DNA of 64,000 bases from an uncultured Chloroflexota bacterium (GCA_937974245.1 CALJKV010000110.1:366613-430612); one strand, 5' to 3'. Counted from the first letter of the stretch, positions 25,638 through 34,126 are shown. A program made the numbers and translations. The notes: generated from the letters alone by a model not told the origin.

Positions 25638-27869
25638 ATGACACCACCCACATTGACCAACGCCGAAAAAATCCGCAAACTGCGCTGGAATACAGCCTTC
25701 AGCGGGTTTAATACCATCTTCGCCCTGCTGACGTTTTTCGGGCCGGCCTATGTGCTGTTCCTGGATGAACTTGGCTTTACCAAAACACAGATCGGATTCC
25801 TGCTTTCCTTCATGCCGTTCACTGGCCTGGTCGCACCGCTCATCGCGCCGGCAGTCGCTCGCTTTGGCTATAAACGCACGTTCGTTACGTTCTGGGGTGC
25901 CCGCAAGGTGGTTACTGCCGGTTTCTTGCTTACCCCCTGGGTACTGGCTGAGTTCGGCCATGATGCGCTGCTGGTTTATGTGATGATCCTTGCGGCGGGC
26001 TTTGCGCTTTCCAGGTCAATCGCTGAAACCGGGTTGCTGCCCTGGGGGCAGGAGTACATCCCCAACACCATTCGCGGACGTTACGCGGCAGTCAATGAAA
26101 TTATCAGCCGGTTAATCGGTATCGCTGCCACCGCGCTCGCCAGCTACATCCTCGGTCTGTCTATCGGGCTGGATCGGTTCATGCTGATGTTTGTGATTGC
26201 GATTGTGTTCGGCACGCTGGCGGTCTGGTCAGCCTCGAAAATCCCCGGTGGCGCTCCGATCAGGAAAACCGACGTCGGCAGTATGTCGCACCGGCACCTT
26301 CTGCGGGCATTGCGGGATAATAACCTGCTGCTGTATATCGCAGGGGTGGGCATCCTGACAATCGGCACAACCCCCATGGCCTCATTCTTGCCATTGTTTG
26401 TGGAACAGCAGGCCGGACTCAGCGAGAGTCAGGTCGTGATTGCCCTGCAAATCGGCTCGCTGGTGGGTGGGTTGGCAGCAACGTACCTCGTGGGATGGGC
26501 GGCAGATCGCTATGGCAGTAAGCCGGTTTTGCTTTCCGGGTTGTATATCAAGATTTTAGTGCCGTTGGCCTGGGTGTTGATCCCTCGCTCTTCCGATTGG
26601 AGTCTGACCGCTGCGCTGGCAATTTCTGCTGTCAGCGGCGCGGTGGATATTGCCTGGCTGATCGGTTCGGCCCGTTTGCTTTATGTGCGGGTTGTCCCCC
26701 GGGAACACAGCGCGGAATACATGGCGGTCTATTACGCGGCGGTTGGGTTGATTGGCGGAATCAGTCAGGTGGCGGGTGGCGGTCTGCTCGACCTGACACA
26801 GGGTATATCCGGCCAGTTTTTGATTTTCACACTGGATCCATTTTTTCCGTTGTTTGTCCTGGCACTGGTGCTGACCGCTGTCGGTGTAATTATCTTCAGT
26901 CGCGTGAAGGCCGACAGCCCGGTGAGTGTGAGCGAATTTGCGACGATGTTTATTCATGGTAACCCGGTGCAGGCATTTGAATCGATGTTCCGCTACTATC
27001 GGGCGCGAGATGAACGGGCAACTATCGCGATGACCGAGCGGATGGGGCAGACGAAAAGTCCACTGACGGTGGAAGAACTGTTGGAAGCACTGCGTGACCC
27101 GCGTTTTAATGTGCGTTTTGAGGCCATTATTTCTATAGCGCGGATGGAATCCGACACCCGCCTGGTTGAGGCGCTCTGTCAGATCCTGGACGGCACGGAA
27201 GTTTCGTTAAGCGTGGTTGCGGCCTGGGCGCTGGGGCGCATGGGTGACGACCAGGGCGTGGAGGCCTTGCGGCGTGGGCTGGACGCACCCTATCGTTCGA
27301 TTCAGGTGCATTGTGCGCGGGCGTTGGGCACGCTGGGGGATACCAACATCGTCCCGCTGCTACTTGAACGTTTGGGGAGCGAGACCGACAAAGGGTTGCA
27401 AATCGCCTATTGTTCGGCGTTGGGCAGTATGCGTACCGTCGAAGCTGTTCCGCTCTTATTAGATGTGCTGGAAAACACGACTAATGAGGGGGCACGGCTG
27501 GAACTGGCTCTGGCGTTGACACGTATCGTTGGGCAGGAGCAGCATTTTATTCGGCTGTTACGCCAGTTCCGCCAGGACAAGGGGACGGCGGTTTATCAGA
27601 CGATGATGAGCCTGAAACGCCGCCTGACACTGCCGTACGGTGAGCAGCGCCAGCTTGACCAATGCGCCCATATATTCTCACTGGATGACTTTGTGGGTGG
27701 CGCAGCGCATCTGGTCGAGATTATTCGCGCATTTCCACCGGATACGTATACGCCGGTTGGTCAGACTATCCTGAATGCCTGTGCCAACCATCTGGCAGCC
27801 TACGGGGTTGAACATGAGGAATACCTGCTCCTGGCGCTGCACACACTGACGGCGGGTGCAGAAAAATGA
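25638..27869 (+). CDS. MFS transporter fused to C-terminal HEAT repeats
   Basis: The protein has 743 residues. The first part (about 20-430) has twelve membrane segments with MFS features, such as VGWAADRYGSKPVLLSG after segment 7-8 and a related RFGYKRTF loop after the second. The last 300 residues are cytoplasmic HEAT repeats: LLEALRDPRFNVRFEAIISIARM, AAWALGRMGD, CARALGTLGD and ALGSMRTVEAVPLLLDVL. The substrate is unknown. The HEAT part could bind a regulator or another membrane component. The ATG at 25638 is chosen; GTG 25617 would add seven residues, and neither has a good ribosome-binding site. Confidence 0.88.
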   Translation: MTPPTLTNAEKIRKLRWNTAFSGFNTIFALLTFFGPAYVLFLDELGFTKTQIGFLLSFMPFTGLVAPLIAPAVARFGYKRTFVTFWGARKVVTAGFLLTPWVLAEFGHDALLVYVMILAAGFALSRSIAETGLLPWGQEYIPNTIRGRYAAVNEIISRLIGIAATALASYILGLSIGLDRFMLMFVIAIVFGTLAVWSASKIPGGAPIRKTDVGSMSHRHLLRALRDNNLLLYIAGVGILTIGTTPMASFLPLFVEQQAGLSESQVVIALQIGSLVGGLAATYLVGWAADRYGSKPVLLSGLYIKILVPLAWVLIPRSSDWSLTAALAISAVSGAVDIAWLIGSARLLYVRVVPREHSAEYMAVYYAAVGLIGGISQVAGGGLLDLTQGISGQFLIFTLDPFFPLFVLALVLTAVGVIIFSRVKADSPVSVSEFATMFIHGNPVQAFESMFRYYRARDERATIAMTERMGQTKSPLTVEELLEALRDPRFNVRFEAIISIARMESDTRLVEALCQILDGTEVSLSVVAAWALGRMGDDQGVEALRRGLDAPYRSIQVHCARALGTLGDTNIVPLLLERLGSETDKGLQIAYCSALGSMRTVEAVPLLLDVLENTTNEGARLELALALTRIVGQEQHFIRLLRQFRQDKGTAVYQTMMSLKRRLTLPYGEQRQLDQCAHIFSLDDFVGGAAHLVEIIRAFPPDTYTPVGQTILNACANHLAAYGVEHEEYLLLALHTLTAGAEK

Positions 27870-27895
27870 ATCGTTATGCGCCTTTTACATCTCTC

Positions 27896-27925
27896 TTGAC
27901 TCGTGCGGCGGGATAAGGCTATACT
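27896..27925 (+). promoter_or_regulatory. strong sigma70-type promoter of the metG operon leader
   Basis: TTGACT (27896-27901) and TATACT (27920-27925) are separated by 18 bp. The predicted transcription start coincides with the ATG of the leader frame at 27933. Confidence 0.8.
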
Positions 27926-27932
27926 CGACAGT

Positions 27933-28023
27933 ATGAACACACGAATATGGCATACACACACCAGCATGATGATGGTCATGCGTAACCTGCATCGGGATAG
28001 ATGTTGGGTGTTGTGCCATGCCT
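27933..28023 (+). CDS. methionine-rich leader peptide (leaderless)
   Basis: This 30-codon frame reads MNTRIWHTHTSMMMVMRNL, then HRDRCWVLCHA, then TGA at 28021-28023. Met codons occupy positions 12, 13, 14 and 16. The ATG is 7 nt after the -10 box, so translation would be leaderless. The Met codons (27966-27980) lie exactly within a hairpin, and the frame ends 27 nt before a terminator stem. The frame sits upstream of an operon containing methionyl-tRNA synthetase. It is therefore proposed as the sensing peptide of an attenuator. The peptide also holds His, Trp and Cys, so the sensed amino acid is an inference. Confidence 0.55.
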
Positions 28024-28048
28024 GAGTGAAATCATCAGGAAATCACAC
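27949..28048 (+). ncRNA. attenuator leader RNA with alternative hairpins
   Basis: The elements, in order, are as follows. An imperfect long stem joins GGC..ACACC (27949-27962) to GGTGTTGTGCC (28007-28017). P2 is GCATGA/TCATGC (27964-27969, 27976-27981) over the Met codons. P3 is CATC/GATG (27990-27993, 28000-28003). A small hairpin pairs CCTGA with TCAGG (28021-28025, 28034-28038). Segment GGGATAGATG (27994-28003) can also pair over 10 bp with CGTCTGTCCC (28053-28062). That would dissolve the terminator, so this is a candidate antiterminator. No known riboswitch class is recognised. Confidence 0.6.
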
Positions 28049-28050
28049 GA

Positions 28051-28084
28051 ACCGTCTGTCCCCAATAGGCAGGCGGTTTTTTTG
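28051..28084 (+). terminator. intrinsic terminator of the leader (attenuator)
   Basis: ACCGTCTGTC (28051-28060) pairs over 10 bp with GGCAGGCGGT (28068-28077) around a 7-nt loop. Seven T residues follow. It lies between the promoter and the histidine kinase gene, so the operon is expressed only on read-through unless another promoter exists. Confidence 0.9.
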
Positions 28085-28164
28085 TTGTCGATTCATCATC
28101 AGGTTGCTATATCTCATACAATATCTAGAGACATATGCGAATATCGGGACAAGAGGAGCTTGGC

Positions 28165-29466
28165 ATGGTCAAGTTTTGGCGAAACATCAGGCAGCATATT
28201 TATGACTTCATGCGGTTTGCTGATGAGCCAGATCAGGAGTTGGAGACGCTGCGACTGCTCCGGCTTCGGCGCTTGGAACCGCTGATAGCTGTTGCACTTG
28301 GCCTTCACGGTATGGGCGTGTTTCTCTGGCTATATAAGGTCGAGAGCTGGCATTGGGTTGGGGTAATTACGCTGTTTGCCCTGGGGATATGGGGGCTGGC
28401 ACGACGACCCGTAGATGGACGTGCGACGATCTTTCGGGCGCTGTTGATCGCTATCTGGGGATGGCTGCTGATTGTGAGTACGGGGGGTGTATATAGTTTC
28501 TTTTTTGTATGGTATCTGGTTGTGGTTGTAGCTTATCCACTGCTGCTTGACGCGCGTTGGGTCTCGTTTCTGATCCCTGGTGTGGCTGTGGCTTACGCGC
28601 TCCTGGTGCCGATTTCGCCTGAACCGGAAGTAGCGCTGTTACGCGCACTGCTGCTTGTGACGTTCGGTTTTATCGCCCGTATGGCGAACATTATCACGAC
28701 TCGCTATATCGTTGAGCGTCGCCAGTTAGACGCATTTCAACTCGCATTGGAACAGGAACGCCGTGAAGTATTGCGCCAGTTTCTGGAAAACAGTTCTCAT
28801 GATTTGCGGACACCCCTCACAGGGATTAACACCAGTATCTACCTGATCCGCAAGTTTATTCAGGACAAACCGGCGGAAGCACTGCGCAAGCTGGACTCAC
28901 TGGAAGAGCAAACCGGGCATTTGCAAAAGGTTCTGCTGGATATGCTCAAGATGGTGGAACTGGAGCAGCCGGGCGAGTCGGAATTCTTTAGCCCGGTAGA
29001 TTTGCAGGAAGTGGTCAGGCAAGTGATTGACCAGGGGGCACATGCCGCCGACAAAAAACGCCAGCATCTCGATTTGCAGGTCAATGGCGATTCCTTCTGG
29101 ATTATCGGGGATATTGGTGATTTGAAAATTCTCACCAGCAACCTGCTCACGAACGCCGTGAACTATGCCCCGGAAGAGGGACACATCACTGTCACGCTGT
29201 CCCTGGATAATACGGATGTGGTGTTGGCGGTTCAAGATAACGGCACTGGAATCAACAAACAGGACCTGCCAGCACTGTTCGATTATTTTTACCGGGGGGA
29301 CAAAGCGCGAAATACGGCCAAAGGTGGAGCAGGGTTAGGGTTGGCGATGGTTAAGAAAATTGCCGAATTGCACAACGGGAGCGTGACTGTGGACAGTGTG
29401 ATTGGGCAGGGCAGCACTTTTTGGGTGCGTTTCCCGGCCAGTAAGGAGCAGAGTGAGATAACATGA
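28165..29466 (+). CDS. membrane sensor histidine kinase
   Basis: This 433-residue kinase has about six membrane segments (about 40-172) and no large periplasmic domain, so it probably senses within or near the membrane. The HisKA helix carries H212 in SSHDLRTPLTG. The ATPase domain shows the N box (NLLTNAVNYAPE), G1 (DNGTGI), F box (FDYFYRGD) and G2 (GGAGLGLAMVKKIAELHNG). It starts at 28165 with GAGGAG six bases upstream. No response-regulator gene is adjacent. Its stop overlaps the next gene by 4 bp (ATGA), and it is first in the metG operon. Confidence 0.93.
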   Translation: MVKFWRNIRQHIYDFMRFADEPDQELETLRLLRLRRLEPLIAVALGLHGMGVFLWLYKVESWHWVGVITLFALGIWGLARRPVDGRATIFRALLIAIWGWLLIVSTGGVYSFFFVWYLVVVVAYPLLLDARWVSFLIPGVAVAYALLVPISPEPEVALLRALLLVTFGFIARMANIITTRYIVERRQLDAFQLALEQERREVLRQFLENSSHDLRTPLTGINTSIYLIRKFIQDKPAEALRKLDSLEEQTGHLQKVLLDMLKMVELEQPGESEFFSPVDLQEVVRQVIDQGAHAADKKRQHLDLQVNGDSFWIIGDIGDLKILTSNLLTNAVNYAPEEGHITVTLSLDNTDVVLAVQDNGTGINKQDLPALFDYFYRGDKARNTAKGGAGLGLAMVKKIAELHNGSVTVDSVIGQGSTFWVRFPASKEQSEIT

Positions 29467-30242
29467 TTGAATCATTACTGAAGACACTGGTTACAGAACT
29501 CAAAACTGAAAATACTGTTGCGATCACGTTGACGGGCAGTTACGCGCGGGGGGACGCTACCCTGTACAGCGACGTGGACATTATCCACTATGTTCGCCAG
29601 CGACCCGGAGACCATGAAGCTTACAGTCTGCGCTATATTGAGGACTATCTGGTTAGCCTATCGGTATTGACGCTGGATGAACGCCGTGCCGACTTCGCCC
29701 GCCCTGAATCGGCAAAGTGGTGCATTTCCGGTTTACAGCAGGCGCGTGTTCTGTATGACCCTCAGGGGGCATTTGCCGGGCTGCTGGCTGAGGCGAATGC
29801 GGTGCGGTGGGACGCGGCGATGCAGGCACAGGCCGACTCTTTCGCAGGGTGTGAGCTGGCCGGATACGCCGAGGAAGCCCACAAAATCCTGGGCGGATTG
29901 CTCCAGGATGATGATTGTCAAACCCTGTACGCGGTCTATGGGTTGGTGCTGGGGGTCAGTAAAATCGTCGCTGCACAGCGCGGAATCACAGTAGAGTCGG
30001 ATAATGTCTATTTCCGGCGGTTGCAAGAAGAGATGGGTGCAAACTCGCACTGGACGCAGTTTTTCCGGCAGGCTGCCGGTTTTGACGACGGTACGGCCCG
30101 AATGCGCGGGTTCGCCGCGCTCAGATTATATGTGGAGACAGCTCGCCTGCTGGATAGCATATTCCTACCAGAACACCGAGCCGTTATCGAGCAGGCCGTC
30201 CGGGTGATAAACCAATCGCAATCCGTTGCGTCTATGTTATAG
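29463..30242 (+). CDS. nucleotidyltransferase-domain protein
   Basis: This 259-residue protein begins with a minimal Pol-beta-type nucleotidyltransferase core: GSYARGDATLYSDVDI, the GSxxxGxxxxxSDxD signature with its metal-binding Asp pair. A helical C-terminal half (about 110-255) is similar in plan to aminoglycoside or kanamycin nucleotidyltransferases. It may transfer a nucleotide to a small molecule or to a protein; the substrate is unknown. Its start overlaps the kinase stop (ATGA), showing translational coupling, and metG follows after 38 bp. Confidence 0.85.
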   Translation: MIESLLKTLVTELKTENTVAITLTGSYARGDATLYSDVDIIHYVRQRPGDHEAYSLRYIEDYLVSLSVLTLDERRADFARPESAKWCISGLQQARVLYDPQGAFAGLLAEANAVRWDAAMQAQADSFAGCELAGYAEEAHKILGGLLQDDDCQTLYAVYGLVLGVSKIVAAQRGITVESDNVYFRRLQEEMGANSHWTQFFRQAAGFDDGTARMRGFAALRLYVETARLLDSIFLPEHRAVIEQAVRVINQSQSVASML

Positions 30243-30280
30243 TTGGCGTCTGAAAACGACACAGGAACAAAAGGACGATT

Positions 30281-32095
30281 ATGGCGAAGTACATTCACGT
30301 TTCGGTTGCCTGGCCGTATGCCAATGGCGACCTGCATGTTGGACATCTGGCCGGGGCATACCTGCCTGCGGATATTTTCGCCCGTTTCCACCGGTTGAAG
30401 GGTAATCATGTCCTGATGGTGTCGGGGTCGGATAGTCACGGCACGCCGATTTCGGTGGAGGCCGACAAGCGCGGTATCCCGGCGCGGGAGGTGTTCGAGC
30501 ATTATCACCGGCGCTTCCTGCTCACCCAGCAAAAAGTCGGGATTAGTTACGACCTGTTCACCCACACCGATACCGAAAATCACCACCGCATCGCCCAGGA
30601 CTTTTTCACGCGGCTGCTGGAAAAGGGGCATCTCTATAAAGAAACGCAGAAACTCCTCTACAGCGCGGCGGAGAAACGCTTCCTGCCGGATCGCTACGTT
30701 GAGGGCGAGTGTTATATCTGCCATTACCCTGCGGCGCGGGGCGACCAGTGTGATAACTGCGGGAATCTGCTGGATGCGACCCTGCTGATCGGGCCGCGTA
30801 ACCGGGCGACTCCCGAAGACAAACTGATTGTGCGCGAGAGCGAGCATTACTTCCTCGATCTGGCGCGGTTCGAACCGCAACTTTTAAAGTACCTGGACGA
30901 GCATGAGCACCACTGGCGGGCGAATGTGGTGCGCTTTAGCCAGAACTTCATCGCGGACGGTCTCCAGGGCAGGCCGATCACCCGTGATATTGACTGGGGG
31001 ATCAGCGTCCCGCTGTCAGGGTGGGAGGATAAGAAGCTGTACGTGTGGTTCGAGGCTGTGATGGGCTACTTCACCGCCAGCCTGGAATGGGCGAAAAACA
31101 TCGGCCAGCCCGACGCCTGGAAGCAGTGGTGGTATAACCCGGAGGCAAGAATCTACAATTTCATCGGCAAGGATAACATTCCCTTCCACACGATTATCTG
31201 GCAGGCGGAACTGCTGGGCGTGAATGGGATTTACAACGATGCTGAGGAAGTGAAGTCGTATGATGCCGACCTGCAACTGCCATATGACGTGCCGGCCAAT
31301 GAGTTCATGAATATTGAAGGGGACAAATTCTCCAAGAGCCGGAACTGGGCGATCTGGCTGCCGGATATCCTGGAACGCTACCAACCGGACGCGGTGCGCT
31401 ATTATGTGGCGATGACCTTCCCGGAAAGCTCGGATTCGGATTTTTCGTGGGAGGGCTTCCTGAGCCGGGTGAACAATGAACTGCTGGCGACGTGGGGTAA
31501 CCTGGTGAACCGGATGCTCGGTTTTGCCTACAAGCGCTTTGACGGTAAAGTGCCGGCATACGACCACCTGACGCCGGAAGATGAGGCGATTATCGCCCAG
31601 AGTGAGGCGGCGTTTGAGCAGGTTGGGGCGCTGCTGGAGGCGGTCAAGCTGCGCGAGGCGCTCCAGACGGCGATGGCGCTGGCGAAGGATGCCAATGCCT
31701 ATTTAGACCGGCGTGCCCCCTGGAAGAGCATCAAGACTGACCCGGCGGATACGGCGCGGGCGGTGTACGCCGTCCTCAAGGTGATTGATAACCTGAAGAT
31801 TCTGCTGTCTCCGTTCCTGCCGTTCACGTCGCAGAAGCTCCACGAATACCTGGGGTATGACGGGCAGTTATTCGGGGAACTCAAGATCGAAACGTACCAG
31901 GAGGCCACCCGTCCGCACGAAGGACTGGTCTACGACGGCAGTGGGGCGATTGGCCGCTGGGAGAAAAGCGACCTCCAACCGGGGACGGCGCTGCGTGAAC
32001 CTGCTCCGCTGGTGGTCAAGTTAGAGCCGGAGATGGTGGACTTTGAGCGCGGTTTCCTGGGGCAGCCCAGGGATGAACAGCCGATCACACCATAG
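30281..32095 (+). CDS. metG: methionyl-tRNA synthetase
   Basis: This 604-residue class I synthetase loads methionine onto initiator and elongator tRNA(Met). The HIGH motif is HVGH (19-22) and the KMSKS motif is KFSKS (349-353). A connective insertion holds a four-Cys zinc site (CYICHYPAARGDQCDNCG, around 147-164). The C-terminal helical anticodon-binding domain is present, but the EMAPII-like dimerisation/tRNA-binding domain found in longer MetG proteins is absent. AAAGGA precedes the ATG. It is third in the operon after the kinase and nucleotidyltransferase, and no separate promoter is visible in the 38-bp gap. A strong terminator follows. Confidence 0.98.
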   Translation: MAKYIHVSVAWPYANGDLHVGHLAGAYLPADIFARFHRLKGNHVLMVSGSDSHGTPISVEADKRGIPAREVFEHYHRRFLLTQQKVGISYDLFTHTDTENHHRIAQDFFTRLLEKGHLYKETQKLLYSAAEKRFLPDRYVEGECYICHYPAARGDQCDNCGNLLDATLLIGPRNRATPEDKLIVRESEHYFLDLARFEPQLLKYLDEHEHHWRANVVRFSQNFIADGLQGRPITRDIDWGISVPLSGWEDKKLYVWFEAVMGYFTASLEWAKNIGQPDAWKQWWYNPEARIYNFIGKDNIPFHTIIWQAELLGVNGIYNDAEEVKSYDADLQLPYDVPANEFMNIEGDKFSKSRNWAIWLPDILERYQPDAVRYYVAMTFPESSDSDFSWEGFLSRVNNELLATWGNLVNRMLGFAYKRFDGKVPAYDHLTPEDEAIIAQSEAAFEQVGALLEAVKLREALQTAMALAKDANAYLDRRAPWKSIKTDPADTARAVYAVLKVIDNLKILLSPFLPFTSQKLHEYLGYDGQLFGELKIETYQEATRPHEGLVYDGSGAIGRWEKSDLQPGTALREPAPLVVKLEPEMVDFERGFLGQPRDEQPITP

Positions 32096-32153
32096 CCGCT
32101 GGCCGTTAGCTACTGGCTGTTGGCTTTTCGCCAGGGACCAGAGGCCATCTGAA

Positions 32154-32183
32154 TCCCTCTCCGTATGGAGAGGGACTTTTTTT
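32154..32183 (+). terminator. intrinsic terminator after metG
   Basis: A perfect 9-bp stem TCCCTCTCC / GGAGAGGGA (32154-32162, 32167-32175) has a 4-nt loop and seven T residues. It ends the operon. Confidence 0.92.
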
Positions 32184-32275
32184 GCCACAAAAATAGAACG
32201 CTTGTGCGAATTAGTATCACAGGGTAGAATGCCCCTATCTGAATTGAAGAAGCCATGAGAAAGGCTGGTATTCAA

Positions 32276-32788
32276 ATGGACGCGACTCTGAAAACAAGTA
32301 TCTGGCAGCAGTTTGGGGCGGCGATTGACATGCTCGACGATGCAGTGAGTCTGTGCCCTGACCGGCTGTGGACGGCAGTCGTCTGGGATGACCACGAGGA
32401 CGCACGGTATGGGCAGTTCTGGTTTGTGGCGTACCACACGCTGTTCTGGCTCGACCTCTTTTTGACTGGCACGCGCGAAGGTTTTGCACCGCCTGAACCG
32501 TTTATTCGTAGTCGCGGTACGCTCCCGGAGAAACCGTACACGAAAGACCAGATGCGCACCTATCTCAAAGACTGTCGCCAGAAGTGTAAAACTACCCTCG
32601 AATCGCTGACCGATGAAAAAGCGCACCGGGTGTGTACGTTTGAATGGATGCAACCGACGTTCCTAGAACTGCAACTGTATAGTATGCGTCACGTTCAGGA
32701 ACACGCCGCGCAGTTGAATCTGCTCCTGGGGCAGAACCAGGTGGAAGGGTTGGACTGGGTTCCAAGCGCCAGGGACGACGCTTCGTAA
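32276..32788 (+). CDS. DinB-like metal-binding four-helix protein (tandem copy 1)
   Basis: This 170-residue helical protein has the DinB-superfamily metal triad: YHTLFWLDL in helix 2 and MRHVQEHAAQLNLLLGQ in helix 4. Members bind Ni, Zn or Fe and include thiol transferases and damage-induced proteins; the precise role is unknown. The start is set at MDATLKTS (32276), matching its paralogue at 32940-33467, which aligns over the whole length with about half the residues identical by eye. Single transcription unit after the metG terminator. Confidence 0.88.
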   Translation: MDATLKTSIWQQFGAAIDMLDDAVSLCPDRLWTAVVWDDHEDARYGQFWFVAYHTLFWLDLFLTGTREGFAPPEPFIRSRGTLPEKPYTKDQMRTYLKDCRQKCKTTLESLTDEKAHRVCTFEWMQPTFLELQLYSMRHVQEHAAQLNLLLGQNQVEGLDWVPSARDDAS

Positions 32789-32885
32789 GACGCCAGCGGG
32801 AGAACGACACGATGCTTTCTAGCATTTTAGCGGGTTAGCACTTTAGGGTTTCTGGCTGAAGCCAGTTTTCGTATGTTTTCAAGGT

Positions 32886-32916
32886 GGGCGAGACATGTCT
32901 CGCCCCTACGAATCTC
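32886..32916. repeat. dispersed palindromic repeat, copy B
   Basis: GGGCGAGACATGTCTCGCCC (32886-32905) is a perfect 20-bp palindrome. It is followed by CTACGAATCTC, as in copy A. It lies between the two DinB-like paralogues, just ahead of the second gene's ribosome-binding site. Confidence 0.75.
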
Positions 32917-32939
32917 CTCATATTAGGGAGGCAGGGCAG

Positions 32940-33467
32940 ATGGATGCGACTGTGAAAACCGTGACCTGGGGGCAATTTGGCGCGGCGATTGATTTTCTGG
33001 CGGAGACGGTGAGCGCCTGCCCGGACGAACTATGGCAGGCGACGTTATGGCCGACACCCGGCAGGAAACCGGAATTCGGCCAGTTCTGGTATGTGACCTA
33101 CCACACGCTGTTCTGGCTTGACCTTTACCTGACAGGCGCGGAGGAGGGCTTTCTACCCCCAGCTCCCTTCACGCTGATTGAGCAGGATGACGACGGCCCG
33201 CTGCCGGAACGGGTGTATACGCGGGAGGAACTGCTGGCCTATCTCCAGGGGTGTCGTCAGCGGTGCAAAACAACGATTGAGTCCCTGACGGACGAAACGG
33301 CGGGCCGCCTCTGCACGTTCGGGTGGGGTGAATGCAGTTTCCTGGAACTCCTGGGCTACAACATGCGCCACGTTCACGGACATGCCTCGCAGTTGAACAT
33401 GCTCCTGGGACAGAATGGTGTCCTGACCCAGGATTGGGTGCCGCGTGTCCGGGATAATTTCTCGTGA
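32940..33467 (+). CDS. DinB-like metal-binding four-helix protein (tandem copy 2)
   Basis: This 175-residue paralogue of the preceding gene has the same metal motifs, YHTLFWLDL and MRHVHGHASQLNMLLGQ. It differs mainly in the loop after helix 2 (an acidic EQDDDG insert). The start at 32940 has GGGAGG about 11 bases upstream and matches the sister protein's MDAT start. The pair looks like a local gene duplication. A third, more distant DinB-type protein lies at 43776-44291. Confidence 0.88.
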   Translation: MDATVKTVTWGQFGAAIDFLAETVSACPDELWQATLWPTPGRKPEFGQFWYVTYHTLFWLDLYLTGAEEGFLPPAPFTLIEQDDDGPLPERVYTREELLAYLQGCRQRCKTTIESLTDETAGRLCTFGWGECSFLELLGYNMRHVHGHASQLNMLLGQNGVLTQDWVPRVRDNFS

Positions 33468-33562
33468 TGCGGTGCAGGAGATAATGGACATAGGATGTGT
33501 GCGGTGCCCGGTTTCCAGAAATGCTCTCAACGAAAGGGTGCCGCGTGGTAGTTAAACGCAAA

Positions 33563-33597
33563 CAGCCTCAACCGGCATGGTCTGGGGCTGGTTTTTT
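33563..33597 (+). terminator. intrinsic terminator after DinB-like pair
   Basis: CAGCCTCA (33563-33570) pairs with TGGGGCTG (33583-33590), 8 bp including one G-U. GTTTTTTG follows. Confidence 0.75.
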
Positions 33598-33598
33598 G

Positions 33599-34126
33599 CA
33601 ATAAAATGGATTTGCGCTGCAATTGCTGCGATTGCAGCAAGGTGGGCGATTCTGAGGGGAAAATCAGGGTGTGTGGTTTGCAGCAAAAGGCTGGGGGTTG
33701 CTGCAAAAACGCTGTTAAGAAGGGAATGCGGTGTGTCAAACTGGTAGGGTCAGCCCGTTATTCGGAAGAGCCAATGATGTTTTGTTCCGCGCCGAGGGAT
33801 GAATCCCCCGGCTAGGCAAAGCCAAGCCCGCTAAAGGGGCTATTTGGGCGCTGCACTCCAACCCCTTCAGCGGGTTTGGAACACCTTGCCGGGTATTTTA
33901 ATGCCCGGCAGACAGCCTGATACACGTATCGGGTTTTCTGTGTGTCAGATTATATCCGGTCCATCCCTATGTCGGGGAACACGTTGGGCGTTCCTACTGC
34001 CATTACATTACCACAAAACAGGGTGGAGGTGGTGAATCTTTGCTCGAACATTTGTTCAGTTATCAGGAATTTGCACAGGCGCGGTGTATGATCTTCTAAG
34101 TGACGTGATCGAGAGAGCTGATCGCC
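33599..34126. repeat. repeat-rich non-coding island
   Basis: This holds several inverted repeats and no supported gene. They are TTGCTGC/GCAGCAA (33623-33640), TTTGCAGCAA/TTGCTGCAAA (33677-33707), a 22-bp near-palindrome GCCG.GGGAT..ATCCC.CGGC (33791-33812), CCCGCTAAAGGGG with CCCCTTCAGCGGG (33827-33839, 33862-33874), and TGCCGGG/CCCGGCA (33887-33910). A 69-codon Cys-rich frame (33606-33815) is generated by the TGC-bearing repeats and has no ribosome-binding site, so it is not called. Confidence 0.6.

Noticed and set aside
27949..28084. Known riboswitch (TPP, SAM, c-di-GMP, cobalamin) upstream of the kinase
   Set aside because: None of the conserved cores I know is present. The open reading frame with Met codons explains the structure better.
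33606..33815. A small Cys-rich protein (69 codons)
   Set aside because: The cysteines come from TGC in the repeated TTGCTGCA arms of inverted repeats. There is no ribosome-binding site, and it overlaps other palindromes.
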